Source: Planctomycetaceae bacterium (lineage in GTDB: Bacteria; Planctomycetota; Planctomycetia; Pirellulales; Thermoguttaceae). From it: a stretch of 6,645 bases of DNA. Position 1 is the stretch's first letter; the number at the start of each line of letters is the position of its first letter. Below, piece by piece: positions 1-6,451 of this stretch. A program made the position numbers and the translations under genes. The stretch lies in the NCBI GenBank assembly GCA_031257725.1, contig JAIROD010000533.1, forward strand, positions 1 through 6,645. Reading direction: 5' to 3'. Below the pieces are notes generated by a model. That model had not been told where the DNA came from, ran no database searches, and saw only the letters and a program-made list of their open reading frames with translations.

Positions 1-444
1 GTTAACGACGGGGTTTACCCCGTGTTTTGGGGTTAAGTCTAACAAAGCGTGTCAAGCCCACGCCGTTAACGTTCGGTAAATGCTGAATTATGAGAGATTC
101 CCAGTTTAATAGTTAACGACGGGTTTTACCCCGTGCTTAAGTGTTAAGTCGAACAACGCGGGGCAAGCCCACGCCGTTAACGTACGGTAAATGGAGATTT
201 ATGAGTGATTGGACGTATCACTGTTTCAGTCGGGTTTTACCCCGTGTTTTAGGGTTAAGTCGAACAACGCGGGGCAAGCCCACGCCGTTAACGTTCGGTA
301 AATGCTGAATTATGAGAGATTCCCAGTTTAATAGTTAACGACGGGGTTTACCCCGTGTTTTAGGGTTAAGTCGAACAACGCGGGGCAAGCCCACGCCGTT
401 AACGTTCGGTAAATTCTGAATGATGAGAGATTCCCAGTTTAATA
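1..444. repeat. Tandem array of four 111-bp non-coding repeat units
   Basis: Four consecutive units start at 1, 112, 223 and 334, each exactly 111 bp with no indels. Units 1 and 4 differ at about seven positions. Each unit has a 70-bp body and a 41-bp linker. The body opens with GTTAACG and closes with CGTTAAC, which pair as a 7-bp stem (1-7 with 64-70 in unit 1). Right inside it are a hairpin ACGGGG-TTTA-CCCCGT (8-23) and, against the 3' arm, GCGTG-loop-CACGC (47-63). A smaller GTTA/TAAC hairpin lies between them (32-43). All frames I followed are stopped within a unit, so it is not coding despite the period being a multiple of three. The linkers are conserved between most units, which excludes a CRISPR array. 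Whether it acts as DNA (cruciform, protein binding) or RNA is unknown. More copies may lie left of the window. Confidence 0.93.
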
Positions 445-502
445 GTTAACGACGGAGTTTACCCTGTGTTTGTGTCGTCGCGGGGTAAACCACACCGGTA
501 AC
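445..502. repeat. Diverged, shortened fifth copy of the 111-bp repeat body
   Basis: It begins with the same GTTAACGACGG start as the other units and ends in CCGGTAAC, matching CCGTTAAC of the others. It spans only 58 bp against 70, because about 12 bp are missing from the middle, and it has several substitutions. The ACGGGG/CCCCGT hairpin is degraded here. Instead GTTTACCC (457-464) can pair perfectly with GGGTAAAC (483-490) around an 18-nt loop. There is no recognisable linker after it, so this is the end of the array next to the downstream gene region. Confidence 0.75.
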
Positions 503-521
503 AAAGGCGAATAATTGCATG

Positions 522-550
522 TTGCGAAAATAAATATTCCACTGAATAAT
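522..550 (+). promoter_or_regulatory. Possible sigma-70-type promoter upstream of the small ORF and kinase
   Basis: TTGCGA (522-527) and AATAAT (545-550) lie 17 bp apart, matching the TTGACA and TATAAT consensus at four and five of six positions. The region is AT-rich and lies between the repeat array and the first gene. One copy of a dyad motif (535-548) covers the spacer and -10, which would suit a repressor site. A second -35-like TTGAAA occurs at 561-566 without a good -10 partner. AT-rich DNA yields such matches by chance, so this is tentative. Confidence 0.33.
535..548. promoter_or_regulatory. Dyad motif copy 1, TATTC-CACT-GAATA (possible operator)
   Basis: This is a 14-bp perfect dyad with 5-bp arms and a 4-bp centre. 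A 13-bp core, ATTCCACTGAATA, recurs exactly at 609-621, 73 bp downstream. Two exact copies of a dyad so close together upstream of a sensor kinase gene are consistent with regulator binding sites. A small local duplication would also explain them. Confidence 0.35.
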
Positions 551-599
551 TACAAAAAAATTGAAATAAAAATAGACCGTTACACTCAATAGTAATACG

Positions 600-746
600 A
601 TGATGAAAATTCCACTGAATATATTATCCGAATTATTTTGGAATTTGTGGTTTGTGTTGCCTGTGGAATTTTTTATCAGAAGAGTTATAATGATGCTTGC
701 GTCTCAAAACCTAAAACCACAAAACAACACATCCCAATTAACATGA
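600..746 (+). CDS. Possible 48-residue small membrane protein or leader peptide, overlapping the kinase start
   Basis: The frame opens with ATGATG at 600 and stops at TGA 744-746, giving 48 residues. It begins MMKIPLN and continues with a hydrophobic, aromatic-rich stretch (about residues 9-26, rich in L, F and W). Next comes an RR pair and a polar tail rich in Q, N and S. This could be a single membrane-associated helix. I do not recognise a family. The stop overlaps the kinase ATG as ATGA, a usual arrangement for translational coupling. The kinase has no Shine-Dalgarno of its own, so coupling would explain how it is initiated. An internal ATGATG at 690 has AGAAGAG in front (678-684) and could be an alternative start giving an 18-residue leader. 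The frame lacks a clear ribosome binding site at 600, and an ORF this short can occur by chance. Confidence 0.4.
   Translation: MMKIPLNILSELFWNLWFVLPVEFFIRRVIMMLASQNLKPQNNTSQLT
609..621. promoter_or_regulatory. Dyad motif copy 2, ATTCCACTGAATA (possible operator)
   Basis: This is an exact 13-bp repeat of 536-548, with ATTC and GAAT arms around CACT. It lies inside the first codons of the possible 48-codon small ORF. If it is an operator it would be a downstream site, and the overlap with coding sequence would make the motif constrained twice. Confidence 0.3.
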
Positions 747-2314
747 TCAAGCGGCGTTCTATTCGTTTTACCATGTGGACGGCATTGACATTGTTGTTTC
801 TATTAGTATTCCTGTCGGCTCTTGCGGGACATTATGCGGTGAGTTTGTACAAAAAACAAGTTCGTGATATTGCATGGCGTGCCAATGTTTTACCGGTTGC
901 AGGAAAAATGAGCGGTTATGTTAGTGAGTTGCGAACAATTCTCAGCGAATTTCGTGGAATTCGTCAAACTCGTCTTCGGTTTTCGCCGTTGGATACACAG
1001 AATGATCGACCAGTTCTTGAAGTAAAATTTCGGACGCCGTTGTTTGGTATCGAGCAGGCTCATCGGGAATATCGGCAATTACTGAATGATCGTGTTACTG
1101 AAATTGGTGTTGAAGACGGTTTTAAGCAGGAATTTTCGACCGTCAACGAAATTCAACGTTCTTTAAAAACGTTGAATCTTATCCTTTCACAAAACGAAAA
1201 CCGGATAACGGATTCCGCTCTTGAAGACATTGACGACCAATTAACGCAACTCCAGCAACTTGCCAATACGTTACCGAATTACCTTCATGAGGAACTTAAA
1301 ATCTATTCTCAGGCAATGAAACAACGGGCGCGTTGGCTTAATGCGATTGCGATTATTTCTGTAGCAATTTCTGCGGTGTTGACCTTTTTACTGATTCAAA
1401 TTTCGTACATTTGGATTTTCAAACCGCTTGGTCAATTGATTGAAGGTTCACGCAAAGTGGCGGGCGGGACGTTTCAGTATCGTATTCAGTTACAATCTCA
1501 GGATGAGATGGCGGAACTGGCGGAGGCGATGAATCAGATGACGCAGCGGTTTGAAGATATTCGGGACGATCTTGATAATAAAGTGCGGGAACGGTCCCGT
1601 GAATTGGTTCGGAGTGAACAGCTTGCGAGTGTCGGATTTCTTGCCGCCGGTGTTGCGCATGAAATCAATAATCCGCTTATGGCTATTTCTACGTGTGCGG
1701 AATCGTTACAACGACGAATTGTTTCGGTCTTAGCTCAAAACGGACGCGGTTCCGATGAAACAGAATATGTTAAACGTTATCTTAAAATGATTCAGGATGA
1801 AGCATTCCGTTGCAAGGGAATTACAGAAAAATTATTAAGTTTTGCACGCTCGGAACGTCAGGAACGTCAACGCACCGACTTTGTTTCACTTATTATCGAT
1901 ATCGTTGAAATTACCCGTCAACACGATGCATTTAAACAAAAGGAAATTCGATTGGATTTACCGAAACAGTTTGAAATAACAGTTAATCCGCAGGAGATGA
2001 AACAAGTTGTTCTTAATCTTCTGACAAACGCCTTGTACAGTACGAATGCGGACGGAATCGTAACAATAACGTTGCGCAAGGAAAACGCCCGCGCATTGTT
2101 GACGGTTGAAGATAATGGAATGGGCATGGATGAATCGGTGTTGAATAATATTTTTGAACCTTTTTTTACCCGCCGCGAACATGGTCAAGGTACGGGCTTG
2201 GGGCTTTCCATTACCTACCGGATTATTGAAGATCATCACGGACGTATTGAAGCGTACAGTAAAGGTGTTGGTTGTGGTTCAACATTTGTCGTTGAATTGC
2301 CGGTCGATGGCTAA
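743..2314 (+). CDS. Membrane-bound sensor histidine kinase (HAMP-HisKA-HATPase_c)
   Basis: The 523-residue product should sense a signal outside the inner membrane, autophosphorylate on histidine and pass the phosphate to a response regulator. Helix 1 is about residues 12-34, followed by a periplasmic, helix-rich sensor segment (35-197) of no recognised type, and helix 2 (198-222). HAMP spans about 225-275, then a short coiled coil. The dimerisation/phosphoacceptor domain has the H box GVAHEINNPL with H306. The ATPase domain has the N box (NLLTNA, 425-430), G1 (DNGMGM, from D457), F box (FEPFFT, 471-476) and G2 (GQGTGLGLSI, 481-490), all intact. The layout resembles NtrB/ZraS-like kinases that often work with sigma-54-dependent regulators. 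No receiver domain or regulator gene is in the window, so it is an orphan here. ATG 743 is chosen because helix 1 follows directly. The same frame is open to a TTG at 638, but those 35 extra residues look non-coding. Confidence 0.93.
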   Translation: MIKRRSIRFTMWTALTLLFLLVFLSALAGHYAVSLYKKQVRDIAWRANVLPVAGKMSGYVSELRTILSEFRGIRQTRLRFSPLDTQNDRPVLEVKFRTPLFGIEQAHREYRQLLNDRVTEIGVEDGFKQEFSTVNEIQRSLKTLNLILSQNENRITDSALEDIDDQLTQLQQLANTLPNYLHEELKIYSQAMKQRARWLNAIAIISVAISAVLTFLLIQISYIWIFKPLGQLIEGSRKVAGGTFQYRIQLQSQDEMAELAEAMNQMTQRFEDIRDDLDNKVRERSRELVRSEQLASVGFLAAGVAHEINNPLMAISTCAESLQRRIVSVLAQNGRGSDETEYVKRYLKMIQDEAFRCKGITEKLLSFARSERQERQRTDFVSLIIDIVEITRQHDAFKQKEIRLDLPKQFEITVNPQEMKQVVLNLLTNALYSTNADGIVTITLRKENARALLTVEDNGMGMDESVLNNIFEPFFTRREHGQGTGLGLSITYRIIEDHHGRIEAYSKGVGCGSTFVVELPVDG

Positions 2315-2350
2315 AATCGGTGATACCTTTAGCGGGCATCATTATGGTAA

Positions 2351-2361
2351 CGGTCTATTTT
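2351..2361 (+). other. Post-gene motif CGGTCTATTTT, first copy
   Basis: This 11-bp string begins 37 bp after the kinase stop and recurs 17 bp after the DUF2339 stop (6287-6297). The match extends to GTA[A/C]CGGTCTATTTT at both places. It may be part of a shared 3'-end or processing signal, or a chance AT-rich match. Confidence 0.3.
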
Positions 2362-2367
2362 TATTAT

Positions 2368-2400
2368 ACTCCTCACACTGGAGAGTTTTGTTTTCGTTTT
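2368..2400 (+). terminator. Weak Rho-independent terminator candidate after the kinase gene
   Basis: ACTCCTC (2368-2374) can pair with GGAGAGT (2380-2386) around a 5-nt loop, with one C-A mismatch and one G-U pair. It is followed by a T-rich run (2386-2400, interrupted by G and CG). The stem is weak, so termination would be partial at best. If it works, it would reduce read-through into the DUF2339 gene. Confidence 0.38.
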
Positions 2401-2425
2401 AAAAATATTTTTATTAAAATCACCT

Positions 2426-2455
2426 GCCTTTGATTGCGGCTGCGCCGTGATAGGC
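2426..2455 (+). promoter_or_regulatory. Possible leader hairpin before the DUF2339 gene
   Basis: GCGGC (2436-2440) pairs with GCCGT (2444-2448) over a 3-nt loop, and an outer GCCT/AGGC stem (2426-2429 with 2452-2455) encloses it through an asymmetric internal loop. It is a GC-rich island in very AT-rich surroundings, 32 bp before the start codon. There is no T-run after it, so it is more like a 5' leader structure than a terminator. It matches no riboswitch I recognise. Confidence 0.3.
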
Positions 2456-2478
2456 TTAATAAAATAAACAATTACATT

Positions 2479-2483
2479 GGAGG
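2479..2483 (+). promoter_or_regulatory. Strong Shine-Dalgarno GGAGG deciding the DUF2339 start
   Basis: GGAGG lies four bases before ATG 2488. The same frame is open to a TTG at 2434, but that codon has no ribosome binding site and sits beside a hairpin. The site therefore fixes the start at 2488. Confidence 0.85.
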
Positions 2484-2487
2484 CTCT

Positions 2488-5400
2488 ATGGTGTTTATTT
2501 TAATTTGTATCATTGGTCTTTTTTTCATGGGACCGATTGCGTTTATTTGGTGTTGCAGTCTGAGTTCACGTATTCGTGATTTAGAGAAACAAAAAGAACA
2601 TCTTGAATTTATGTTGCAAAATCATTCGACTTTTTCACCGAAAAAAACGTTTGTTCCGCTGACAACAGAACCAGTGAACGATGCGGGAAAAACGGAAACG
2701 GTTGCCGATTCGGAATTACAAACTGCAATGCAATGGACGCAAGCGATTCCGTTAAAAACCGCAACAAAAAAAGAATCGCCGCCGGATTCGCCGACTTCAA
2801 AATTGGAACCTATATTTGTTGCAATTCCGCCGCAACCACCGCAATCACCAACATTACCGCCGATAACATTACCAACAGTAACAACAATTTCCGCCCCAAC
2901 TCCATCATCATCAACTCCAATATTGCCAATACCGGCAGCAACAGCAATACCGGATAAAAAACCGCGAACGGATGAAGAATGGGAAAAGACCAATTCCGTT
3001 GCATTTTCAAAAGAGGACAATATTGTTTGGCAATCGGTTGAACTTTGGATAGGGCGTAAACTTCTTGGTTGGGTTGGTGTTTTGGGGTTTATTGTTTCCG
3101 CCGCATTATTGATTCGTCATGCGGTTCAATCCGGTTGGATTGGCGCAGAACTTAAAGTTTGCGGTATTGCGTTTTTTGGAGCGGTGTTTCTTGGCACCGG
3201 AAAGTATTTTTGGAACAACGGTTGGCAACGTTTTTCGAAAATGCTTTCCAGTGCGGGAATCATTATTTTATTTCAGGCGGGTTATGCTTCATTTGCGTTT
3301 TACAAATTAATTTCTGTTTCAACGGCAGGCGTTGTCATGTCGTTTATCATACTTGGTTCATTTTTGCTCGCATGGCGTTACGCTTCAAAATTACTTGGTA
3401 TCATTTCCATTTTTGGCGGTCTTGCCGTTCCGATACTTCTTTCGACAAACACTGATCGTTACGCCGAATTGTTTACGTATCTGATCATTCTGAATATTGG
3501 AACGATCGTTCTTGTTAATTTGTTACAACGTGCGCCGATCGGTTTTCTTGCCTTTTTCGGTACGCAACTTGAATTTTGGCTTTGGTATTTACGTTATTAT
3601 TATCCGGCGGATTCTGTTCCGGCGGAAAAACTTGCGGCTGTTTTGATTTTTCAGGGTATGTTTTATCTTATTTATCTTGCCGATACAACAATTGCCGCGA
3701 TGATTCCTCGCATTCGCGCACTGCCGACTTGGGACGATGCCATGCGAACTGTTTTTTTGCCGATCATCTTTTTCGGAACAATTTGGCAATTATTTCGTAA
3801 CGACTTGGTGTTTGGTTCATGGCTTGGTGTTACAGCCTTTATTGGAGCGGCGTGGTATGGACTGCTTGCCGTACTTTATTCACGGCATCTCGCAAGAATC
3901 TGGAACAACGATATTGAACAAAAATTATCTATCTATTGGAAGGCGGCACCGACAGCCGCAACAGTAATTGCATTAGGATTTGTCGCGATTGGTATTCCGT
4001 TGCATTTTGATGCCGCATGGTTTGCGCTCGGTTGGATTACGGTATTTGCCGGATTGTGGTATTTCGGGCATCGGCATGACAATAAAACTTTTCGTGTTAT
4101 GGCGTTGTGTTTTATGAGTCTTGGCGTTTGCCGATTATTGTATGATATTTTTGAACCGGCAATATCAGATCATTCCGTTTCATTTTTAACAAGATTGCCG
4201 GTATTTTCATTTTTTGATTTACCTTCTTTTGCGGCGATTTCTGTTGCTATTTTTGCAGCAGTTCTAACACACCGATTATTCACCGCAGAAAGCAAACAAT
4301 CTCAAATCCTTCGTAATTTTTGGATTGGTTTAGTAAGTTACGGTTTTATGGTTTTATTTCTGTCCGTAGAATTAGTACAATATTTCACATTTCGTCCCGA
4401 ACTTTACATTCCTTGCGCTCATTGGGCGTCGCTTTCGCTCACCGTCCTCTGGATTCTTTCGGCGTTACTGTTACATGAAATTAGTTTTATCTTCCGTTCT
4501 TTTACTCTGCAAAGTATTGCGTTGTTTATTTTCTGTATTCTACCGGTCAAAATGTTTGTCGATCTTTTTTCAAGAGCATATTTTTCAGAACCGATTTTGA
4601 ATCCATTTTGTCCTGTGATGATTTTTTCAAGTTTAGTTTTGATTGCCGTTGCCGTTCAATCCCAAATCGCCAAACGATTAACTAATGAGCAACACAAAAC
4701 AAGAATTTTAGGACTGGGATGCGTGGGAATTTTTTCATTGCTGGGCGTTTTATCAATTGAATGTTACCAATTCTTTCTACGTTATCCGGTTCCGATAATA
4801 GGTTCGTTAGAAACGATAAACGATACAATAAAAACCAATATTGCGTTGGGCATGTTGTCGGTTCTTTGGACATGCTATGCTCTTGTCCTGTTAATATTGG
4901 GAATTTTGTTTCAAAGTAAAATTTTGCGCGGTTGCAGTCTTGCCGTTTTATTTGGAGCGTTAGTCAAAATTGCTGTTGCGGAAATTCTTTGTCGTCCTGA
5001 TTACGATCTTGCGTTTGTCAATCCTTATTTTGTTACGATGCTCGTACCGATATTAACCGTTATACTTACCGGGTTCCAAACAATTCGATTCAAACCGGTT
5101 GAGAGTAAAACGGAACGAGATGCGTTTCTTTTCGCCGCTTTATCGGGCATGATGTTGTTTTGGATAGTTTTATCTATCGAGTGTTTTACTTATTTCAACA
5201 AAAATCCGTTTTCCGTTGATCCGGCAACACAAATATTTATTGCAACAGCATCATTACCGGTTCTTTGGGCGTTGTTTGGCGGTCTGCTGATTGTTATCGG
5301 AACGGCGGGACAATCCATTTGGCTTCGCGGTTTTGGATTGCTGGTTTTTGCGATAACCGTTATAACAATAATTTTACTTATCTTATTCCGCCGACCGCCG

Positions 5401-6270
5401 TTTGAAATTCCGTTGCTCAATTTCTATTTTATAACAGTTTTAATTCCTGCAACTGTAATGATCATTATTGCGGTGTGGAAGACACGGATGGATTCTTTGA
5501 AAGACCCGCGTGAACGTATTGGTTTTTTATCGTTTGGAATTTTGGGAGCTGCTCTGTTGTGGGCGGTGTTGTCGGTCGAATGTTTCACTTATTTCAATAT
5601 CCGTACCGAATTACCAAACTATCAATTCCTTGCAACAGTGTCGCTCACTGTATTCTGGACGATATTAGCAATAATCGGAGCGGTTATTGCCGGAACATTC
5701 CGTTTGAAATTATTCCGTTTTCTATCGGTTGGTTTGATTTTATTAACGTTACTAAAAGCATTGCCGATGGAGATTGGGGCGCGGCCGGATTATTTAACGC
5801 CTTTTTTGAATCCGTATGCCGCTCCGCTTTGTTTGCTGGCATTGGCGTTGATTTTTATTAACGTTTATTTAATTTCAACGCTTGATGAAAAAGACGACAA
5901 TGAACGTAACATTTATCAAATTATTGCATTGAGCGGGGTTGTATTTCTTTGGCTGGTTTTATCGTTGGAATGTTTCAAGACGGTTCGGTTGCTTCAGGGG
6001 GCGGGAAATGAAGCGTGGAAAGCACAGATGAGTTTATCGATTCTTTGGTCGGTTTTTGCGGGAATATTGATTTTCATCGGTTTTGTCTGGCGTTCACCGG
6101 TGTTACGCTGGATGGCAATTCTATTATTTGCTGTCACGTTAACAAAGATATTGTTTATTGATATGTCGGGAGTTCACGAGATTTACCGTTTTGGAGCGGT
6201 ATTTGTGTTAGCGATTTTCCTGTCACTGGCAGCGTGGGCTTACCAACGATTCAAACCGGAATCAAAATAA
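2488..6270 (+). CDS. Giant polytopic membrane protein, DUF2339 family, with multiplied C-terminal modules
   Basis: The product has 1260 residues, more than I expect for DUF2339 proteins (often around 900-1000). An N-terminal anchor helix (3-21) is followed by a short charged coiled coil (about 25-45) and a Pro/Thr/Ser-rich linker (about 98-158). The family signature begins at LWIGRKLLGWVGVLG (186-200), continues with GWIGAELKV (216-224), and leads into about 34 further hydrophobic helices. From about residue 610 the protein consists of roughly five related blocks of 125-140 residues with four helices each. Each block starts with L-S-[VIL]-E, with S at 626, 756, 896, 1029 and 1159, followed by a SLxVLW-like helix. 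The first four blocks also carry an LNPY/LNFY-like motif. The last block resembles the usual family C terminus. The molecular function of DUF2339 is unknown; no catalytic motif is visible. It follows the kinase by 173 bp on the same strand, so shared transcription is possible but unproven. Confidence 0.9.
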   Translation: MVFILICIIGLFFMGPIAFIWCCSLSSRIRDLEKQKEHLEFMLQNHSTFSPKKTFVPLTTEPVNDAGKTETVADSELQTAMQWTQAIPLKTATKKESPPDSPTSKLEPIFVAIPPQPPQSPTLPPITLPTVTTISAPTPSSSTPILPIPAATAIPDKKPRTDEEWEKTNSVAFSKEDNIVWQSVELWIGRKLLGWVGVLGFIVSAALLIRHAVQSGWIGAELKVCGIAFFGAVFLGTGKYFWNNGWQRFSKMLSSAGIIILFQAGYASFAFYKLISVSTAGVVMSFIILGSFLLAWRYASKLLGIISIFGGLAVPILLSTNTDRYAELFTYLIILNIGTIVLVNLLQRAPIGFLAFFGTQLEFWLWYLRYYYPADSVPAEKLAAVLIFQGMFYLIYLADTTIAAMIPRIRALPTWDDAMRTVFLPIIFFGTIWQLFRNDLVFGSWLGVTAFIGAAWYGLLAVLYSRHLARIWNNDIEQKLSIYWKAAPTAATVIALGFVAIGIPLHFDAAWFALGWITVFAGLWYFGHRHDNKTFRVMALCFMSLGVCRLLYDIFEPAISDHSVSFLTRLPVFSFFDLPSFAAISVAIFAAVLTHRLFTAESKQSQILRNFWIGLVSYGFMVLFLSVELVQYFTFRPELYIPCAHWASLSLTVLWILSALLLHEISFIFRSFTLQSIALFIFCILPVKMFVDLFSRAYFSEPILNPFCPVMIFSSLVLIAVAVQSQIAKRLTNEQHKTRILGLGCVGIFSLLGVLSIECYQFFLRYPVPIIGSLETINDTIKTNIALGMLSVLWTCYALVLLILGILFQSKILRGCSLAVLFGALVKIAVAEILCRPDYDLAFVNPYFVTMLVPILTVILTGFQTIRFKPVESKTERDAFLFAALSGMMLFWIVLSIECFTYFNKNPFSVDPATQIFIATASLPVLWALFGGLLIVIGTAGQSIWLRGFGLLVFAITVITIILLILFRRPPFEIPLLNFYFITVLIPATVMIIIAVWKTRMDSLKDPRERIGFLSFGILGAALLWAVLSVECFTYFNIRTELPNYQFLATVSLTVFWTILAIIGAVIAGTFRLKLFRFLSVGLILLTLLKALPMEIGARPDYLTPFLNPYAAPLCLLALALIFINVYLISTLDEKDDNERNIYQIIALSGVVFLWLVLSLECFKTVRLLQGAGNEAWKAQMSLSILWSVFAGILIFIGFVWRSPVLRWMAILLFAVTLTKILFIDMSGVHEIYRFGAVFVLAIFLSLAAWAYQRFKPESK

Positions 6271-6286
6271 TCAAAAAAATTCGTAC

Positions 6287-6297
6287 CGGTCTATTTT
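6287..6297 (+). other. Post-gene motif CGGTCTATTTT, second copy
   Basis: This is an exact 11-bp match to 2351-2361, placed 17 bp after the DUF2339 stop and followed by more T-rich sequence. ACCGGT just in front is a short palindrome, but no stable stem precedes the T-run, so I do not call it a terminator. Confidence 0.3.
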
Positions 6298-6340
6298 ATT
6301 TTTACCCAACGGACACAGAGATTTGTTATGAATATTCGAA

Positions 6341-6370
6341 TTGAATTGGGGTTTTGCAAAGTTATATACT
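6341..6370 (+). promoter_or_regulatory. Possible promoter reading into the right-end element
   Basis: TTGAAT (6341-6346) and TATACT (6365-6370) are 18 bp apart, matching consensus at four and five of six positions. A second TATACT follows at 6374-6379 because the GTTATA-CT string is locally repeated. Downstream, GAGGGTGG (6400-6407) precedes an ATG at 6416 whose frame stops after 11 residues, at a TAG just inside the inverted-repeat element. The rest of 6271-6430 shows no gene. Confidence 0.33.
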
Positions 6371-6451
6371 CGTTATACTTTTTTCACTCCTAGCGTTCAG
6401 AGGGTGGTTGTTAAAATGGATAAAAATTTTAAGTCAATTATTGGCAGGTAG

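Noticed and set aside
1..70. tRNA or tRNA-derived gene
   Set aside because: The 7-bp closing stem and the 5-bp stem/7-nt loop next to its 3' arm mimic acceptor and T-arm geometry. However, the T-loop lacks TTCRANY, there is no proper anticodon arm or D-arm consensus, and no CCA context.
1..502. CRISPR array
   Set aside because: The period is 111 bp, the linkers are conserved between most units, and no cas gene is present. Repeats and spacers do not show the required pattern.
638..742. N-terminal extension of the kinase from TTG 638
   Set aside because: The 35 extra residues precede the natural membrane helix, lack a ribosome binding site and overlap a better-looking small frame. ATG 743 gives a usual kinase N terminus.
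1958..2239. Minus-strand gene opposite the kinase ATPase domain
   Set aside because: It lies wholly opposite conserved catalytic boxes; its reading frame is a by-product of the kinase codons.
2342..2370. Promoter for the DUF2339 gene at TATACT 2365-2370
   Set aside because: The -10-like hexamer is fair but the sequence 17 bp upstream (TTATGG) is a poor -35, and the region doubles as a terminator-like hairpin.
2434..2487. N-terminal extension of the DUF2339 protein from TTG 2434
   Set aside because: The strong GGAGG at 2479-2483 points to ATG 2488, and the TTG has no ribosome binding site.
2622..3020. Glycine/valine-rich minus-strand gene opposite the DUF2339 linker
   Set aside because: It mirrors the low-complexity Pro/Thr-rich linker codons of the real gene and resembles no protein family.
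6328..6393. 21-codon frame starting MNIRIELG
   Set aside because: It is very short, has no clear ribosome binding site, contains the promoter-like sequence and shows no family resemblance.
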